A stretch of 64,000 nucleotides of DNA from Pyricularia pennisetigena (taxonomy: Eukaryota > Ascomycota > Sordariomycetes > Magnaporthales > Pyriculariaceae): the NCBI RefSeq assembly GCF_004337985.1, contig NC_043742.1:4577259-4641258 (forward strand). The letters run 5' to 3'. Positions 46,826-58,728 of this stretch are shown here, piece by piece. The notes beneath the pieces are model-generated. The model did no database searches. It was not told the DNA's origin and saw nothing but the letters and a program-made list of their open reading frames with translations. Position numbers and translations under genes: made by a program. The stretch's first letter is position 1; each line of letters opens with the position of its first letter.

Positions 46826-48986
46826 ATGCTTCCCATGAAATCTCTTCTCAATCCGCTGTCGGTCGCACCTCACCCAGGTTGCCCTCAGCCCCCGGTCATG
46901 CCACCAACGCCCTCGTCAACCTATACGGACGAGCTTCCATCGCCAGTCTCTCCCGATCATGGCCTTCCTTCCATGCCATCACCTCCACGATCATCGACCA
47001 GAGCTACATCGATGCTAAAAATGGATCACAGGGGCAGGGGATTCTCGGTCAACTACGCTCCCTTTGAAGATCTCGATGAGCACTCGCTACGTGAGGTTCG
47101 CAGGTTTCAGGTCCGTCCGTTTGGTAGCATCCGTGAAACCAGTCGACACATACCCTACAATAGTGGCAAGAAAGACTTCTTTGCCAAGACTGGTAGAGAG
47201 AGCTTTGAGGGTATGTTCTAGACCGGAATCTTGTATTTTTATGTCTTGATGATTGATCAGTCGAGAGTTTACAATTGCTGATCATTGAGCCCCCTGGGCG
47301 CATGAACCTATTCTCAGTGTTCCAGTACACATATACCATTCCGGACACGAGCGAGGAATATACCGTTATGTGGGACTATGGGTGCGGCCTTGTTAGAATG
47401 ACACACTTTTTCAAATGTCGCGGATACACCAAGGTTAGTTATTCCAGGCAGGTCTTGAAAGGGCTCCCAACAGAAAAAAAAAGAGTTTTTTTTGGTACTG
47501 TTGCTAAAGTTTGTGTAAAAATGAATAATAGACCGTGCCGGGCAAAGTGCTCAACCAGAACCATGGGTTGAAGGATATAACATACAGTATCACAGGGGGC
47601 TCCATCAGTGCTCAAGGTATGCCAATCTCAAGACTCCTCTCAAGGAGTATCGCAAGCTATAGCAGCGCAATACTAACACAAAGCCTGCGGCCATCCATGT
47701 CAGGATACTGGATGCCATTCGCTTGCGCTAGAGCCGTCTGTGCTACCTTCTGTCACCCGATTGCCGGCGCCTTGATTCCCATCTTTGGTCCCCATTTCCC
47801 AGCCGAATGCATTCCACCAGAATCTCCCAACTTTGGTCGCATGGTTATAGATCGCGAGATTGTAGCCCACGCCGCCCGGGAGGCAGAGATGATGTACGGA
47901 CGGTCGCTGCAAGCCCAACAACAGGGTCAGCCCCGTCGCCATGCTCCAGGGCCGCCCGTGCGCTACTCGACGTCTCCCACATCCTCGACTCTTCACGAAC
48001 GGCGCGTGCACCTTGCGCGTGGCGCTGCACGGCGTCTGCGGCATGGCATAATGTACAGTAGCCCACCCACCGAGACCGAGAGCTATCCCAACTCCCCAGA
48101 GCAGACCTCCTCGGCGGACTACCGGCCGAGGCGCTTCCCCTCACCTCCGCGCCTTCCTCCTGTTGTGTTCGCAGCGACCCCGCCACTTTCCGGACACTCT
48201 GGCTGGAGGGCCGAGTACATCGCGGCCAACCCTCGACCGGAGCGGACTCGATGCCAACCTCGTATGGACGAGCACAGCAGCCATCATCATCATCAACATC
48301 ATCATCATCATCGCTACACTGGCAGTCATGGCAGCGGTCATCGGCGAGATATAGCCAGCCCACTGGCCAGCTCACTGTCGCGAATTCTGCCTCCTCCACT
48401 GCTGACTCCCCACTACCAGCACGAGATGTATCGTGACCACCACTACCACACTGCTCCACCAACTCCGAGCCCGCCGGATGAGCGGCTGCTGAACCGTCTG
48501 CCGCCCATAGTCGGTCCTTGCGTCCCAGTTCGCCATGCTGCTCCGGCAAGTGCCTTGTCGGATACCGGAAGAGACTATCGCAGTGGTTACAGTGACGCCG
48601 AGAGCGACCTGGGCAGCGGGCCCTCGACTCGGACCGGTGGGGGTAACAGCCTCGGTCCCCGGGCCACAATCATCAAGGCTGCAGGTTCCGATGGTTGTTC
48701 CGGGGACGATGGCAAAGCACAGCAGGAGCACCAGCGCCAGCGGCATCTACACCGTCTTCCCCAGCACCAATCTCAAACTGCTGCCGCGCCTGTACGAGAG
48801 GACGCGAGTGCTCTCAGGAACGATGCAATCCAGGCGCTCATAACCTTGGCTTCTCGTGAAGATAAGGCGGATGGGGGCAGGAAGCAGAGGGAGGAACTAT
48901 CCCAACCGGCTATTGCTGCAGATGTACCACACAGGGCGCCCACGGGGCTCCAGACCTGGAGTAGGAAGAGGGCGCTGTCAACATGA
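46826..48986 (+). CDS. APSES/KilA-N-domain transcription factor, Xbp1-like; 4 exons
   Basis: Exons 46826-47210, 47261-47433, 47532-47616 and 47704-48986 give 641 residues. The DNA-binding block runs from about residue 130 to 260 with VFQYTYTI, EEYTVMWDYGCGLVRMTHFF, ITGGSISAQGYWMPFACARA and CHPIAGALIPIFGP. This is the winged-helix APSES/KilA-N domain in the divergent form of Xbp1-like fungal repressors, not the SBF/MBF form with ankyrin repeats; no ankyrin repeats follow. The ~370-residue C-terminal part is disordered, rich in Pro, Arg and His, with a poly-His patch coded by CAT/CAC repeats near 48282-48312. Xbp1-type factors repress genes during stress and quiescence in yeast; a similar role is inferred. 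Another ATG lies three codons after the chosen one. Confidence 0.83.
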
Positions 48987-49663
48987 TACTTGTTATTGTC
49001 ATTTCCTATGTCGCCCCCCCTACTTTGTTCCCTTCTCTTTAGGTTTATGAGACTTTTTCATCCTTTTCTTTTCTTTTCTTTTCTTTTTTGCTCATTCTCC
49101 ACTATGGTGTGGTTAGTGTATGGGGGGTTTCAGTTGGATTGGTTTGTTTCTTGTGCTGGATAATGGCGTTTTTGGTTCTACTTGATGTGTCTTTTTCCTT
49201 CTATCAAACAAAACCTTGCCCCTCATTTGCCGGACTTCCTCATGACGGCGGACCATGGCTTTTTTTTTGGCAGTACTTGAATTTCATGGGAATCACTTCT
49301 CTCCTGCAGCCTTTACAATCTGTTTTTTTACGCGGTTCTGTGCCCCAGAAAACCCCCCCAATTATGTATCTGAAGATGGTAAACACGATTCAATGCATAT
49401 TGTAGTCGCTTCCCCCACCCACCCTCCAACGTCCTTCTGAGTGAAACCCAAGGGGTTAGCGACCAGACTTTTTCATAGACAGCCGCCTCGCTTCTTCATA
49501 CCACGGGCCTCCCTCCTGACTGGTTATAACGCCTCGCCGAAATGCCGCAACAAAGATCGAGGAAACCCCGATTAGAGTTCGAAACAAGAAGTATGACAAG
49601 AGAAAATCGGAATAAAAGAAAAAAAACTAAAAAAAAACTCTCAAGCCTTTCCAAACATCAAGC
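48987..49663. terminator. Convergent 3' region of the APSES factor and CNS1
   Basis: This 677-bp stretch lies between two stop codons on opposite strands. A (TTTTC)n pyrimidine tract spans about 49063-49090 and an A-rich patch lies at 49610-49640 next to the CNS1 stop. No coding signal is seen. Confidence 0.5.
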
Positions 49664-51043
49664 TCATGAATTAGCCCGCTCCTTTGCAGCCGCGGTAAAG
49701 TCCTTGACCCACTTGGCGGCCTTGCTCTTGGGCAGCACAAAGATCCTCACCAGCTCGTCCTCGACCACGACGCTCGGCATGGACAGAACTTTTATGAGCG
49801 GCACCTTCTTGCCCAGCTTGACCAGGGAGCCCTTTTCGGTGGCGACGTAGCACTCGACGCCGGTCTGGGTGTAGCTCGCGTCGCGGTCCCAGGGCAGCGG
49901 CAGCAGGTACGACAGGTGGCTGTTCATGCAGTCGTTCTCGCCAAAGGCCTTGATGAAGTCGGACTGGGCGTCGACCGGATACAGGATGATGGCGGGGAAG
50001 GCGAGCTCGCTGTTGGCGACGTCGTCTGGGTCCGGCACGAGCTGCACCCTGGCGTCCTCCATCTCGGGCGGCTTGGGCGTCGTCCGCATCCGCACGCCGC
50101 GCTGCCGGATCGCCGCCTTGACCAGCAGCTGCCGCCGCCTCTCGCGCGCCTGCCTCTCGGCCTCGGCCTTTTGCTTGGCGCTCAGCTTGGCCTGCCGCTC
50201 GGCGATCTCGGCCGCCACGGCCTTGAGCGCCGCGTTGTCCGGGTCGATGGCCAGCCCGCGCTTGGCCGCGTCCTCGGCCTCGGGCATCTTGCCCATGGCG
50301 CTGAGGGCCTTGGCGCTGCGGTAGAAGGCCTTGACGTTGCGCGGGTTCAGGTGCAGCGTCTGCGCGCAGTCGAGGGTGCAGGAGCGGTAGTTTTGCATCG
50401 ACAGCTGGCAGGCCGCGCGGTTGGCGTACAGCGTCTCCAGGACCGCCGCCTCCTTTTTGATCTCCTCGGGATCGTCCGACGACAGGGCGCCGCTGCTGGC
50501 GCCGGCGGTGGTGGTGGGCTCGGCCTCACCCAGCCCGTTCTCTCTCTCCGCGGCGGCCTGCTCGGCCTCGCGCCGCTTCCGCTCGCTGTCCTGGCCGGGC
50601 GGCTCGCCCCTCGCGCGTCGCCTGATCTCCGCCGCGAGGATGTTGATCCCCTTGGTGTAGAACTCCCTGGCGTCGGCCCAGCGCTTCTCGGCAAAGCACT
50701 CGTTGCCGCGCTCCTTGAAGTCCGACGCGTTCTCGAGCGGCGTTCCCTCGTAGGCCAGCGCCTGCAGCGCCGCGATGTCGTCGTTCTCCTCCAGCTCCGT
50801 CATGAACAGCGGCGACTTGTTGAGGTCGTCGAGGATCTCCTTGGTCGTCATGCTGCGGGCCTTGGCCATGTCCGGGGGCAGCTCCGGGGCCAGCCTGTCT
50901 GCCGTCGTGCCATCGCCGCCTGATTTCGCCGCCGCCGCCGCCGCCTGCCTGTTTTCCTCTGCTGCCTCTAGGCAAGCCTTGTTTGCGAGATCCTGGATCA
51001 CGTCCTGGAACGAGCCAGGGTCCATTGGCATGTTCCCAGCCAT
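49664..51043 (-). CDS. CNS1: Cns1/TTC4-type TPR co-chaperone of Hsp90
   Basis: A single-exon gene for 459 residues, started at the ATG at 51043 because the frame upstream opens only with TTG. The N-terminal segment contains LNKSPLFMTELEENDDIAALQALAYEGTP, typical of the TTC4/Cns1 family. Three TPR motifs follow (FKERGNECFAEKRWADAREFYTKGI; TLYANRAACQLSMQNY; AFYRSAKALSAMGKMPEAE). The first is separated from the second by a low-complexity Arg/Glu/Gly insert. The C-terminal wheel domain contains FPAIILYPVDAQSDFIKAF and SYLLPLPWDRD. Cns1 binds Hsp90/Hsp70 tails and in yeast is essential, supporting translation factor eEF2. Codon use is very GC-rich at third positions compared with neighbours, which creates long antisense frames. 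Confidence 0.94.
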   Translation of the reverse strand: MAGNMPMDPGSFQDVIQDLANKACLEAAEENRQAAAAAAKSGGDGTTADRLAPELPPDMAKARSMTTKEILDDLNKSPLFMTELEENDDIAALQALAYEGTPLENASDFKERGNECFAEKRWADAREFYTKGINILAAEIRRRARGEPPGQDSERKRREAEQAAAERENGLGEAEPTTTAGASSGALSSDDPEEIKKEAAVLETLYANRAACQLSMQNYRSCTLDCAQTLHLNPRNVKAFYRSAKALSAMGKMPEAEDAAKRGLAIDPDNAALKAVAAEIAERQAKLSAKQKAEAERQARERRRQLLVKAAIRQRGVRMRTTPKPPEMEDARVQLVPDPDDVANSELAFPAIILYPVDAQSDFIKAFGENDCMNSHLSYLLPLPWDRDASYTQTGVECYVATEKGSLVKLGKKVPLIKVLSMPSVVVEDELVRIFVLPKSKAAKWVKDFTAAAKERANS

Positions 51044-52094
51044 GGTGAAAAAGTGGGTGGCTTGCACAAGCCCGCGTTTTCTCTGGCCCCGTTAAAAAAA
51101 AAAAGAAAAAAAAAGAAAAGAAAATTCTCAAGTATCTGCGAGTATGAATATCATGTCTTTTTTTAATGTGAACGGAACAAGGAAGGCAGTTATGAGACGC
51201 TTTTAAGAAATTTTTTGAGGGGAGGAACCTGACTGACGTTGCTGCTTGAAGCTGCCCAAGATAATTCCACTTAATTTTTAACCCCACCTGCTCATCTGCC
51301 CATTCATTCACTCACTCACTCACTCAGGTCCCAATTCACTTACTTAGATACCTTGGCTTTCAATCTATGTCATGTTTGTTGTTCTGAGTTTCAATGATAT
51401 TTCAGCTGTTACGTGATTATCTAAGAGCTTTATGTTGTTGTAGTGCCGGCTACTTGCCTCAATCATCAACAGATTTAAATGGTCACCTCATTCAACAAAA
51501 ACAGCGGTTGCTATCATTGCATTGTATGTAACATTTATGGGGAAGAGGGGCCAATGACATAATACCTAGGTAGCCCTAACCCGTTCCATTTTCTGGAAGC
51601 TTCCTAAACCCCCTGACTTTAGGGAATCAATTTGGACAGGCTAAAAACCGGAACTTGTTGCTTCTACTGCCGGGAACTCGACTCAGTAAGTATATGCCGT
51701 AATATATTTTTGCTCACAGAAACCAACATTGTCTTTTCTTAGCCACAATAACATAGGCGCTATATACGATCAACTCAAACCCAGCTGCCCAAACTCCTGG
51801 AAATGCATACGCCCAAAACTCCTCTTAAACGATTGAACGCCCCGGAAAANAAAAAAAAGGCCGTGCCTTCCCATACGCATCATCTAATTAACGAAAAAGA
51901 CCAACAGACGCCACCTCAAGTCTTCATCTTCGGACATGAAACATAATTATCGTCACTCTTTTCGTGATTTTTTGACCCTTGGAATCTCCTCCTTAATTCA
52001 ACCATAGATCTTGTGCTGTCATCGTTATAAGATAACGTTGACTCGTGCGCTTGAGACATTAATATTCGTGGATGTGAAGTTCGTGACTTCTGTT
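51044..52094. other. Intergenic region between CNS1 and the MFS gene, with one ambiguous base
   Basis: Contains the CNS1 promoter side and the MFS 3' side. An N at 51850 inside an A run marks an assembly or base-calling ambiguity. No gene is recognised. Confidence 0.6.
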
Positions 52095-53942
52095 CTATTC
52101 GGTCGATAGACCGATCTGGCTCTCAGAGGCCTCATCATGCTGCTCCTGCGACTTCTCCAAGCTCCTCGGACGTGCGACCGAAAAGCACTGGATAGCCCCG
52201 ATGACCGCAACCAGGGCACTCATGTACCAGGCTAGGCCGGTGCAGTCCATACGGCTTCCGATGGTGTAGAGGTACCCGGCGACTGGGGGAGCGACCATGC
52301 GGCAAGCTGCTGCGACGCTGGCCGCGAGACCATTCACCTTGCCCAGAACCGTGGGGCTCGGTGTAGCCTCCTTGATCAGGATCAGAAGCAGCGGGTAGAT
52401 GATGATGAGGAAGAGGTTTCGGACCGCCAGGCAGACGTAGATGGCCGAGAACAGCCAGTTCTCCGGAACGTAAAGTAGGGGCGGCACGATGATGTAGGCA
52501 ATCGGGTGCAGCAAAGTGGAGACGATGAAAAGCCTATAGACACCGAAACGCTCGGCGCAGATGGGGAACACGACAGCCTGGACGAAGAGCGCAATGCCTC
52601 CGTTGACAGCCATGATCATGCCGACAGTTGGCAACGACAGGCCTAGACCCCCAGGAGAGTGCAAGAAAACGTCCGGGAGGGAAGCCATAGTGCTGATCCG
52701 ACCCATGCCGTTGTCGGAAACACGACCGGGGTTTCGCTCGTCTTCCAAGAAGATTGGTAGCAGGTGATCGTAGCTCATCGAATGGTACGTGTAAATCGCA
52801 AGCGAGATGATGATGGCCACGATGCGCGGGTTGAGGATGCTGTAAGTCGCCGTGCCATCCTGCTGCTTCTCATCCTTCCTCTGGGCCGCGGCAATAGCTG
52901 CGACTGCTTGTGCCCTCGTCGAACCACCCGCTCCTCCAACGTTGCTTTCCCTCCTCGACTGCTGGAAAGTCCCGTAGGTTTCAGCGCGCAAATCCACGGC
53001 AGGACGCTTGAGCGCATCCGACGTCTCAATCAATGGGGTCTCATCAGAAACGTATGTATCCTCTGGCATCATTGAGCGTGGCTGCATGTCCGGGTGCGTC
53101 TCTTCCAGCAAAAAGTATCCGAGGGTGATGCTAACAAGTAGCAGCATGGCACAGACGAGATTAGGAAGCAGGTAGGGGAAACGATCAAAGAGCGACCCCT
53201 TGGGGAAAGCGTTGGGAAACGAGCTGTGAGGGTCTGCAAATGTGCCTCCAATCGCAGGTCCAATGATGGTGCCGATGGACCAAACAAATGGCATAATCGA
53301 ATATGCGCGCGCTTAATCGTTGAATGGCGGTGGTTAGTACCTCGTGTATACTTTACGTCAAGTGTTTGCCTTCAGCTCTAGGGGGCCCGAGGAATAGATA
53401 GTACGACTTACGCTCATGCTCTGGCTTGCTGACCAACTCGCCAACCATGGTCTGAATGACTCCAATGTTTCCATTGAGGAGCCCACCGATTGCTCTGCCG
53501 GCTAGGGCGATCCAGATATTGTATGCAAACCCGACAGCAATCATACTAAACATAGTACCAATGCAACCAAGGAGAAGAACCGGCTTCCGCCCAATTCTGT
53601 CCGAAAGGCCACCCCAGTACATGCCCATCAAGGCCTCCGCAAGGGAGAAGCTCGAGATGAGCAAGCCAGCGTAAAATGAAGCATCTTCCTCGGCGCCGAT
53701 TTCAAACTTCTTCACAAGTGCCCAGGCATATGGGAAGATTGAGGTCAAGGCAATGGGTTCGGCAAGACGAACAATGCCTGCAGTATCGACTTGTGTTAGT
53801 AAAGAAGGGTTACTGCCCCGGTACCCAGGTGGGTACATAGGTACAATAATAGAAGTTGGGAGACGCTCTTACCAAGGATAAAGAGCTGCACGGTAGGGAA
53901 ATCGTCTGGGTTACGAGGTTGTCTTTGCCTGGTCAGACGCAT
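52095..53942 (-). CDS. Major facilitator superfamily transporter (ZIFL/TetA-like group); 3 exons
   Basis: Exons 53942-53873, 53777-53412 and 53311-52095 give 550 residues. The N-terminus reads DFPTVQLFILGIVRLAEPIA, the usual opening of this fungal group. MFS motif A follows as GGLSDRIGRKP in the loop after the second helix, and PRAYSIMPFVWS with GTIIGPAIGG is a group signature. About twelve hydrophobic segments are visible, split by a ~130-residue acidic cytoplasmic loop (EDTYVSDETPLIE). The second exon uses the acceptor that gives LGIVRLAEP; an AG 11 nt upstream would break the family pattern. The group contains plant ZIFL-like, tetracycline-type and fungal multidrug carriers. The substrate is unknown. 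Confidence 0.87.
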
Positions 53943-56900
53943 TTTCTTCAAGATGAATATGTAAGTCTTACGATCCTGGACACGGGGCTCTTTTCAAAAT
54001 GCCCAAGTTGTATGAGAAAAGCCCAGCAGAGTGTGTCAAGTTAAAGATCCTTGTGTGCTCGAATGTTTTTAATGATGCGAGATATCTCAAGCTTCTATTG
54101 CCGTCTTTCTCCCGTCTCTGTTGAAGAAAACGAGCAAGCGGGAGAGTATGCTCAAGGAGACAGAGTGGGAGAGCGTACGATGAGGGTGGTCGGAAGATGG
54201 AGGTTGGTATCAAAATACGATGCAAAGTCGAGCGGTATATATACGAGCTTGCTTAGGCCCTGCTGGGCGGTGGGGGAAATATGGATGGATGTAAGTCGGA
54301 TATAGCGTAGCGGATTGGGAGGGGCGGCTAAGTGAATCAATCCTAACCCCCCCTACACTGCCCAAAAGCAGGTAGGTAAATCAGGCCAGGCAAGGGGAGT
54401 ATACTAGACTAGGTAGGGACGGAGAGGTAGATGGGCAGGTATGATGTGGACAAGGTAGGATGTTCTGGACGAACAGACAAGTAAAGGGGGTGTGGCTAAT
54501 ATGCGCCAAGGACGGACCAAATCAGTTTTGATAGCCCACAGGCTAGCAACCGGCAGGGGGGCGAAAATTTGTGTAGTACTGTACTGCAGTGGTGTGACCA
54601 GGTTGCACCAGACAACCAAAGGAGGAAAAAGATAGCCAGTCGGGGTCTTTTGTTTTTTTGCCGCCGGTTTTTTTTTTTTTTTTTTTTTATCTGGTCCTAG
54701 TCTAGCCTGTTGACCTTTTCAATACTAGTTGAAAACCGCCCAGGACAGGCAGACCAGACGGCAGGGCAAGGAAAAAGGCGAAAGCAGGACGATGTAGCGA
54801 AATGAATCATTGAAGATGAGCCTGACTCTGGATATTGTAGACAACAACTTTGAGATGGAAATAAAATGGAAATTATATAATACGAAAGGAAGCAACGTTA
54901 AAAAAAAAAAAAAGCTAGGGTATACCGTAGAAACGAAAAGATAAGGCAAATGCAGCTCACACGGAGCTCTCCGAGGATCGGCATGCAAACGTTTGTATGG
55001 GGGATGTATGTTGTTTATCAATTGCAATACAGTGCAATACCGCCCTGTGTCCATATCTTGCGTCACTCTGATGGCCGTCAGACCATGATATCTCTCGTCT
55101 CATGCAAGGCAAATTTGGTATGTGAGCTTATGCTGTAGAAGATTCGTGACCACCTCTTGAGATTCGACAAATTTCTCTCTGTTTCATCCAGTTGGTAACT
55201 CGAGATGCATCGACCGCGGGTGTGCCTTGTTCTGGCCCTGGAGAATTCCATGTGTCGTCTGGTGTGCAGCGAGCCAGGACCCACTGCTGGCAACAGCGCC
55301 TGTGGATCTCATCTCAGTTTGCTCGGCACGCTGCATCTCTAGTGTGTTCGGGGGGCTGAGCACAGGCCGGCTTCGGCAGCCCCATATCGTCAATTGCTAA
55401 TCACAGACGTTACCAGATGCATCTTTGATGCCACCGACGGGAGCAGAAAAGCTCCGGGAGCTAAATAGAGTAGAGATCTGCAGGTTTTCTTGTTTGTTTT
55501 CTTTCTCTTTTTTTTTTCTTTTTTTTTTTTTTCCTTTTGCTGTCCTCGTGAGGCCGAGCACCTTTTGGAGGCGTAATTCCAATCGCGTATTCCGAGTTTC
55601 CGCATGCTTGCCAAGTGTGTCCACACGAAATGCTTGGTGCTCTAGAGCGGTCGATACAGCGGGGGAAGGAATGGTGGCCTCAAGGTGGAGGCTGGTGCAC
55701 AAGCCCTTTTGACACATGGATCTTAACGAGCTGCTGCTGTCATTACTGCTACGTCGTACATTACAGTACCATTCGGGTCTGTAATGGATTTGCGCAAGCC
55801 GGTCCGATGTTGTGTGGGGAATCCCTGACATTTTTATTAATTACTGTTGGATATCCATACACTTACCGTGGCTGCGAATCTTCTAACCCTCTCTGGGGCT
55901 TTCGTCCGGTGGAAAGTTCGTGTCCCATCCGACCTTTTTTTTTCGACTGGGTTATGGCTACCGAGACGAAGAAAAGCTTGCACCTTAGGTGTATGCAATA
56001 ATTTGTACGATATCGACTACCTGCTATGCTACGTGCCTTGTCCATCTATACGTGGGTACCTTACGTACCCAAGTACGATGTAAGATAGCTAGCCAGCAGG
56101 ATAAATGCGCTCGCTCACTAAAGTAGTGTAGACTAAAATGGTGTGTAGTGCTAGAAGCTAGAACTAGTCTAGTCTTGTATGCGTTCGTTCGTTTTCGATC
56201 TTGTGCTCATGGCTGATCATTTTCGAATAAGCCCCTCAAGCTTGATCTCAAACCCACAAGGGAAAACAAATCAGAGCATTCGTCCTCGGCCGGCTCTTCA
56301 TCTCACGAGGTTGGTAGCACTGCGGTAAGAGTGTGAGCGAACCATTGGAAATTGAGCGGTGAGCGAGCACCGCAGGCTGGTGTGTGTGTGCGTGCCTGAT
56401 GTTGCATTCACCACCCATCAATTGATTTTCCGCGATCCATGCTTCCCCGGTCATATACTTAACCTACAATCCTTGCCTATAATATGTGGTTCGATTCCGA
56501 ATTTTGCCGCCGTTCATTCATTTGCGTGCATATAGTCCGCACCAATTGGGAATCCTGCCTCTGCCCGGGGACTTTTTCTTTTTTATTCGCTTGCTTCCTT
56601 ACTATGTACGTATACCTAGCTACTTTCACAGATCTCAGATAGGAGCCGAGTACTATACACTGCCTGATGTGCTCTGATGGAATCAATGTCGCCATGCCTT
56701 GGCCACCAATGCGGCTGTCTTCAGTTGTGTATTTGAACACTGCACACACGCCTACCGTAGACTGATCAAGCAATTAGTTAGTGATCAGCGTCGGTAATAA
56801 CCATATGCTCCATAGGATGGCAAGTGGGTGTGGTATTGTTGACCGACGCAACGCTATCCCAACCCAGACAATAACAAAATACAAACATCGGCACTTGTCT

Positions 56901-58728
56901 CACCTCCTGCCCGTAGACTATTATTTCCTTCAGTATCTGTTCTTTGGGGACTTGAATTTCAGACGTATGTAAACACACCCCCTACTCCCGGGTCACCTGT
57001 ATTGAAAACCGCCTAGAAAATGCGTCGCATTACGGTGTAAGATAGGTAGGTAGACTAGGCTAGCTTGGCCGCTCACTGGTGCTTTCGCTGGTGCATCCGG
57101 TATCGGCTTTTTTTTTCGTCCTATTCCATCTCCGCCATGGAGCCTGGTCGTTATGATTTTTTTGAAGCACCGCTCGTCCCTTTTGGACTAAAATTTCTTA
57201 AAACAGTCACCAGGTGTCCCATCCCTCGTGATAAGCTTTCTCTACGCCCTAGCAGATAGTTCCTATCTACTCCGACTCTAGTCCCGTAGCCGTTTTGATT
57301 CTTTTTATTACTTTTCCCCTAGAATAGATGCAGGAACGCTTTCCCTTTTCGAGTAATAAGGGTCTTTTCGTTGCTCGCAATCAGGGACCTAGCCAACACC
57401 TTATTTAGCTTGCTTGCCATGTTGCTTTACTTTTTTTTCCCTCCTGTGGCTGTCCTGCCCCCCGGCTTACCCCATATGGGTTGGAGAGGAGTAAACAAAT
57501 AAATGTTCGATTAAGCATGTAACCCGAACCTGCAGTGCATAAAAAGCTAGGATCATATCCCTTTCTCATGCCTGCATGAAAATCCTGCAACTGTCTGTGG
57601 CCCAGACGTCTTAATCTCGAATCCACATTCATGCTTCGTCTGCACGTTCTGCTCCTATACCGTGCCTCCACGGCCCGCTGTTCCATCATCTCCATCCCTC
57701 GGCGGCAGTCATTTGCTTGACAGGGTCAGGCTGTGCTCTTTATTGGATGTAGGCGCAGGCATTGCGGGCGAGAGACATTGGAGATATCACGTCAGGGTTT
57801 CCATCCAACGACATGCAAGACGTCAAAAATTACATCGGACATGCCAAACTGAGTGTCTTTGATTGGGCGGGCATTAGGGGCGAAAAAAAGGGTTCCTTAC
57901 TTGAGCTGCAAGTACAGAGTAAGCAAACAAATAACACGCTGCTACCCCCCGGCGTATATCTTCGCGAACCCGGTATATTTCCCCACGAGTCTCTCGATTT
58001 GTTTCATTTTCTTTTTGTTTTTCTTGAAATTCAAGACAATACGGTGGAACACATCTATGTCGCACATAACTATCTAGGCTAGAATATTCCTAATAGTCCG
58101 GGCTGTTAGTCTAGATTAATTCTCGCCGTTAGTGGATGTCGTACACAGCCCGCGATCGCCTTGCAGGGATTGCTAAACGGATCAAGCCCGCTGCAAGAAA
58201 TCGGTATAAATTAAAATAAATGAACATGAATAGGGGTGGCGACTGACGAACCCATATATCCAATCAATCAACCCACTATCTGGGGTCTTGGTTTGTTAGC
58301 CATATGGACCTGTATTCGGCGTCGGGTAGCTCTCTGTGCTACAGGTATTTTCCATACCCACCCATCCCATTTGAGCCGCAGACTAATATCTAAGCCGCTG
58401 GATAAATATCCCTCTGTATAAGATTTGATGTATATAGCTGTGGCCATGTTGTACTGAGCTCTTGCCCCCTGCACTTTATCAACATGACCCATAATTCTTC
58501 AAAGCCCATGCAAATAGGCATGTTACAAAATCCCTGCCTGATGACTTTTGAAAAAGAAAAAAAACATATTATCTTGTGTTGTCTAGTCAACCCTCTAAAC
58601 TTTGGTGGCCATATCTTTCAACCGGCTGCTTCATATCATGGCCATCATACAGCATCCATCGACTTCGTCCAGCAGTTGTATTACTGAAATAGCCATATCC
58701 TCCAGTCTTTATCAACAAACGCCCTGTC
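53943..58728. other. 4.8-kb gene-free region upstream of the MFS gene
   Basis: Holds the MFS promoter at its left edge and the 3' end of the inositol monophosphatase gene at its right edge. It is dense in TAGGTAGG and CTAG clusters (54401-54415, 54691-54708, 56150-56176, 57047-57068, 58073-58116) and has a T21 run at 54668-54688. A 144-codon frame at 55397-55831 (minus) gets its Lys-rich middle from an A/T run and has no domain. I see no supportable gene. Confidence 0.5.

Noticed and set aside
49916..50923. 335-codon frame on the + strand opposite CNS1
   Set aside because: It is exactly antisense to the TPR gene and results from its very GC-rich third positions; the product is a Leu/Gly/Arg-rich string without a domain.
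53785..53797. Alternative acceptor for MFS exon 2, 11 nt upstream
   Set aside because: It would read VDTAGIVRLAEP, while the downstream acceptor gives LGIVRLAEP with the spacing normal for this transporter group.
55397..55831. 144-codon frame on the - strand
   Set aside because: Its Lys/Glu-rich centre comes from a degenerate T run, and the rest has no recognisable features.
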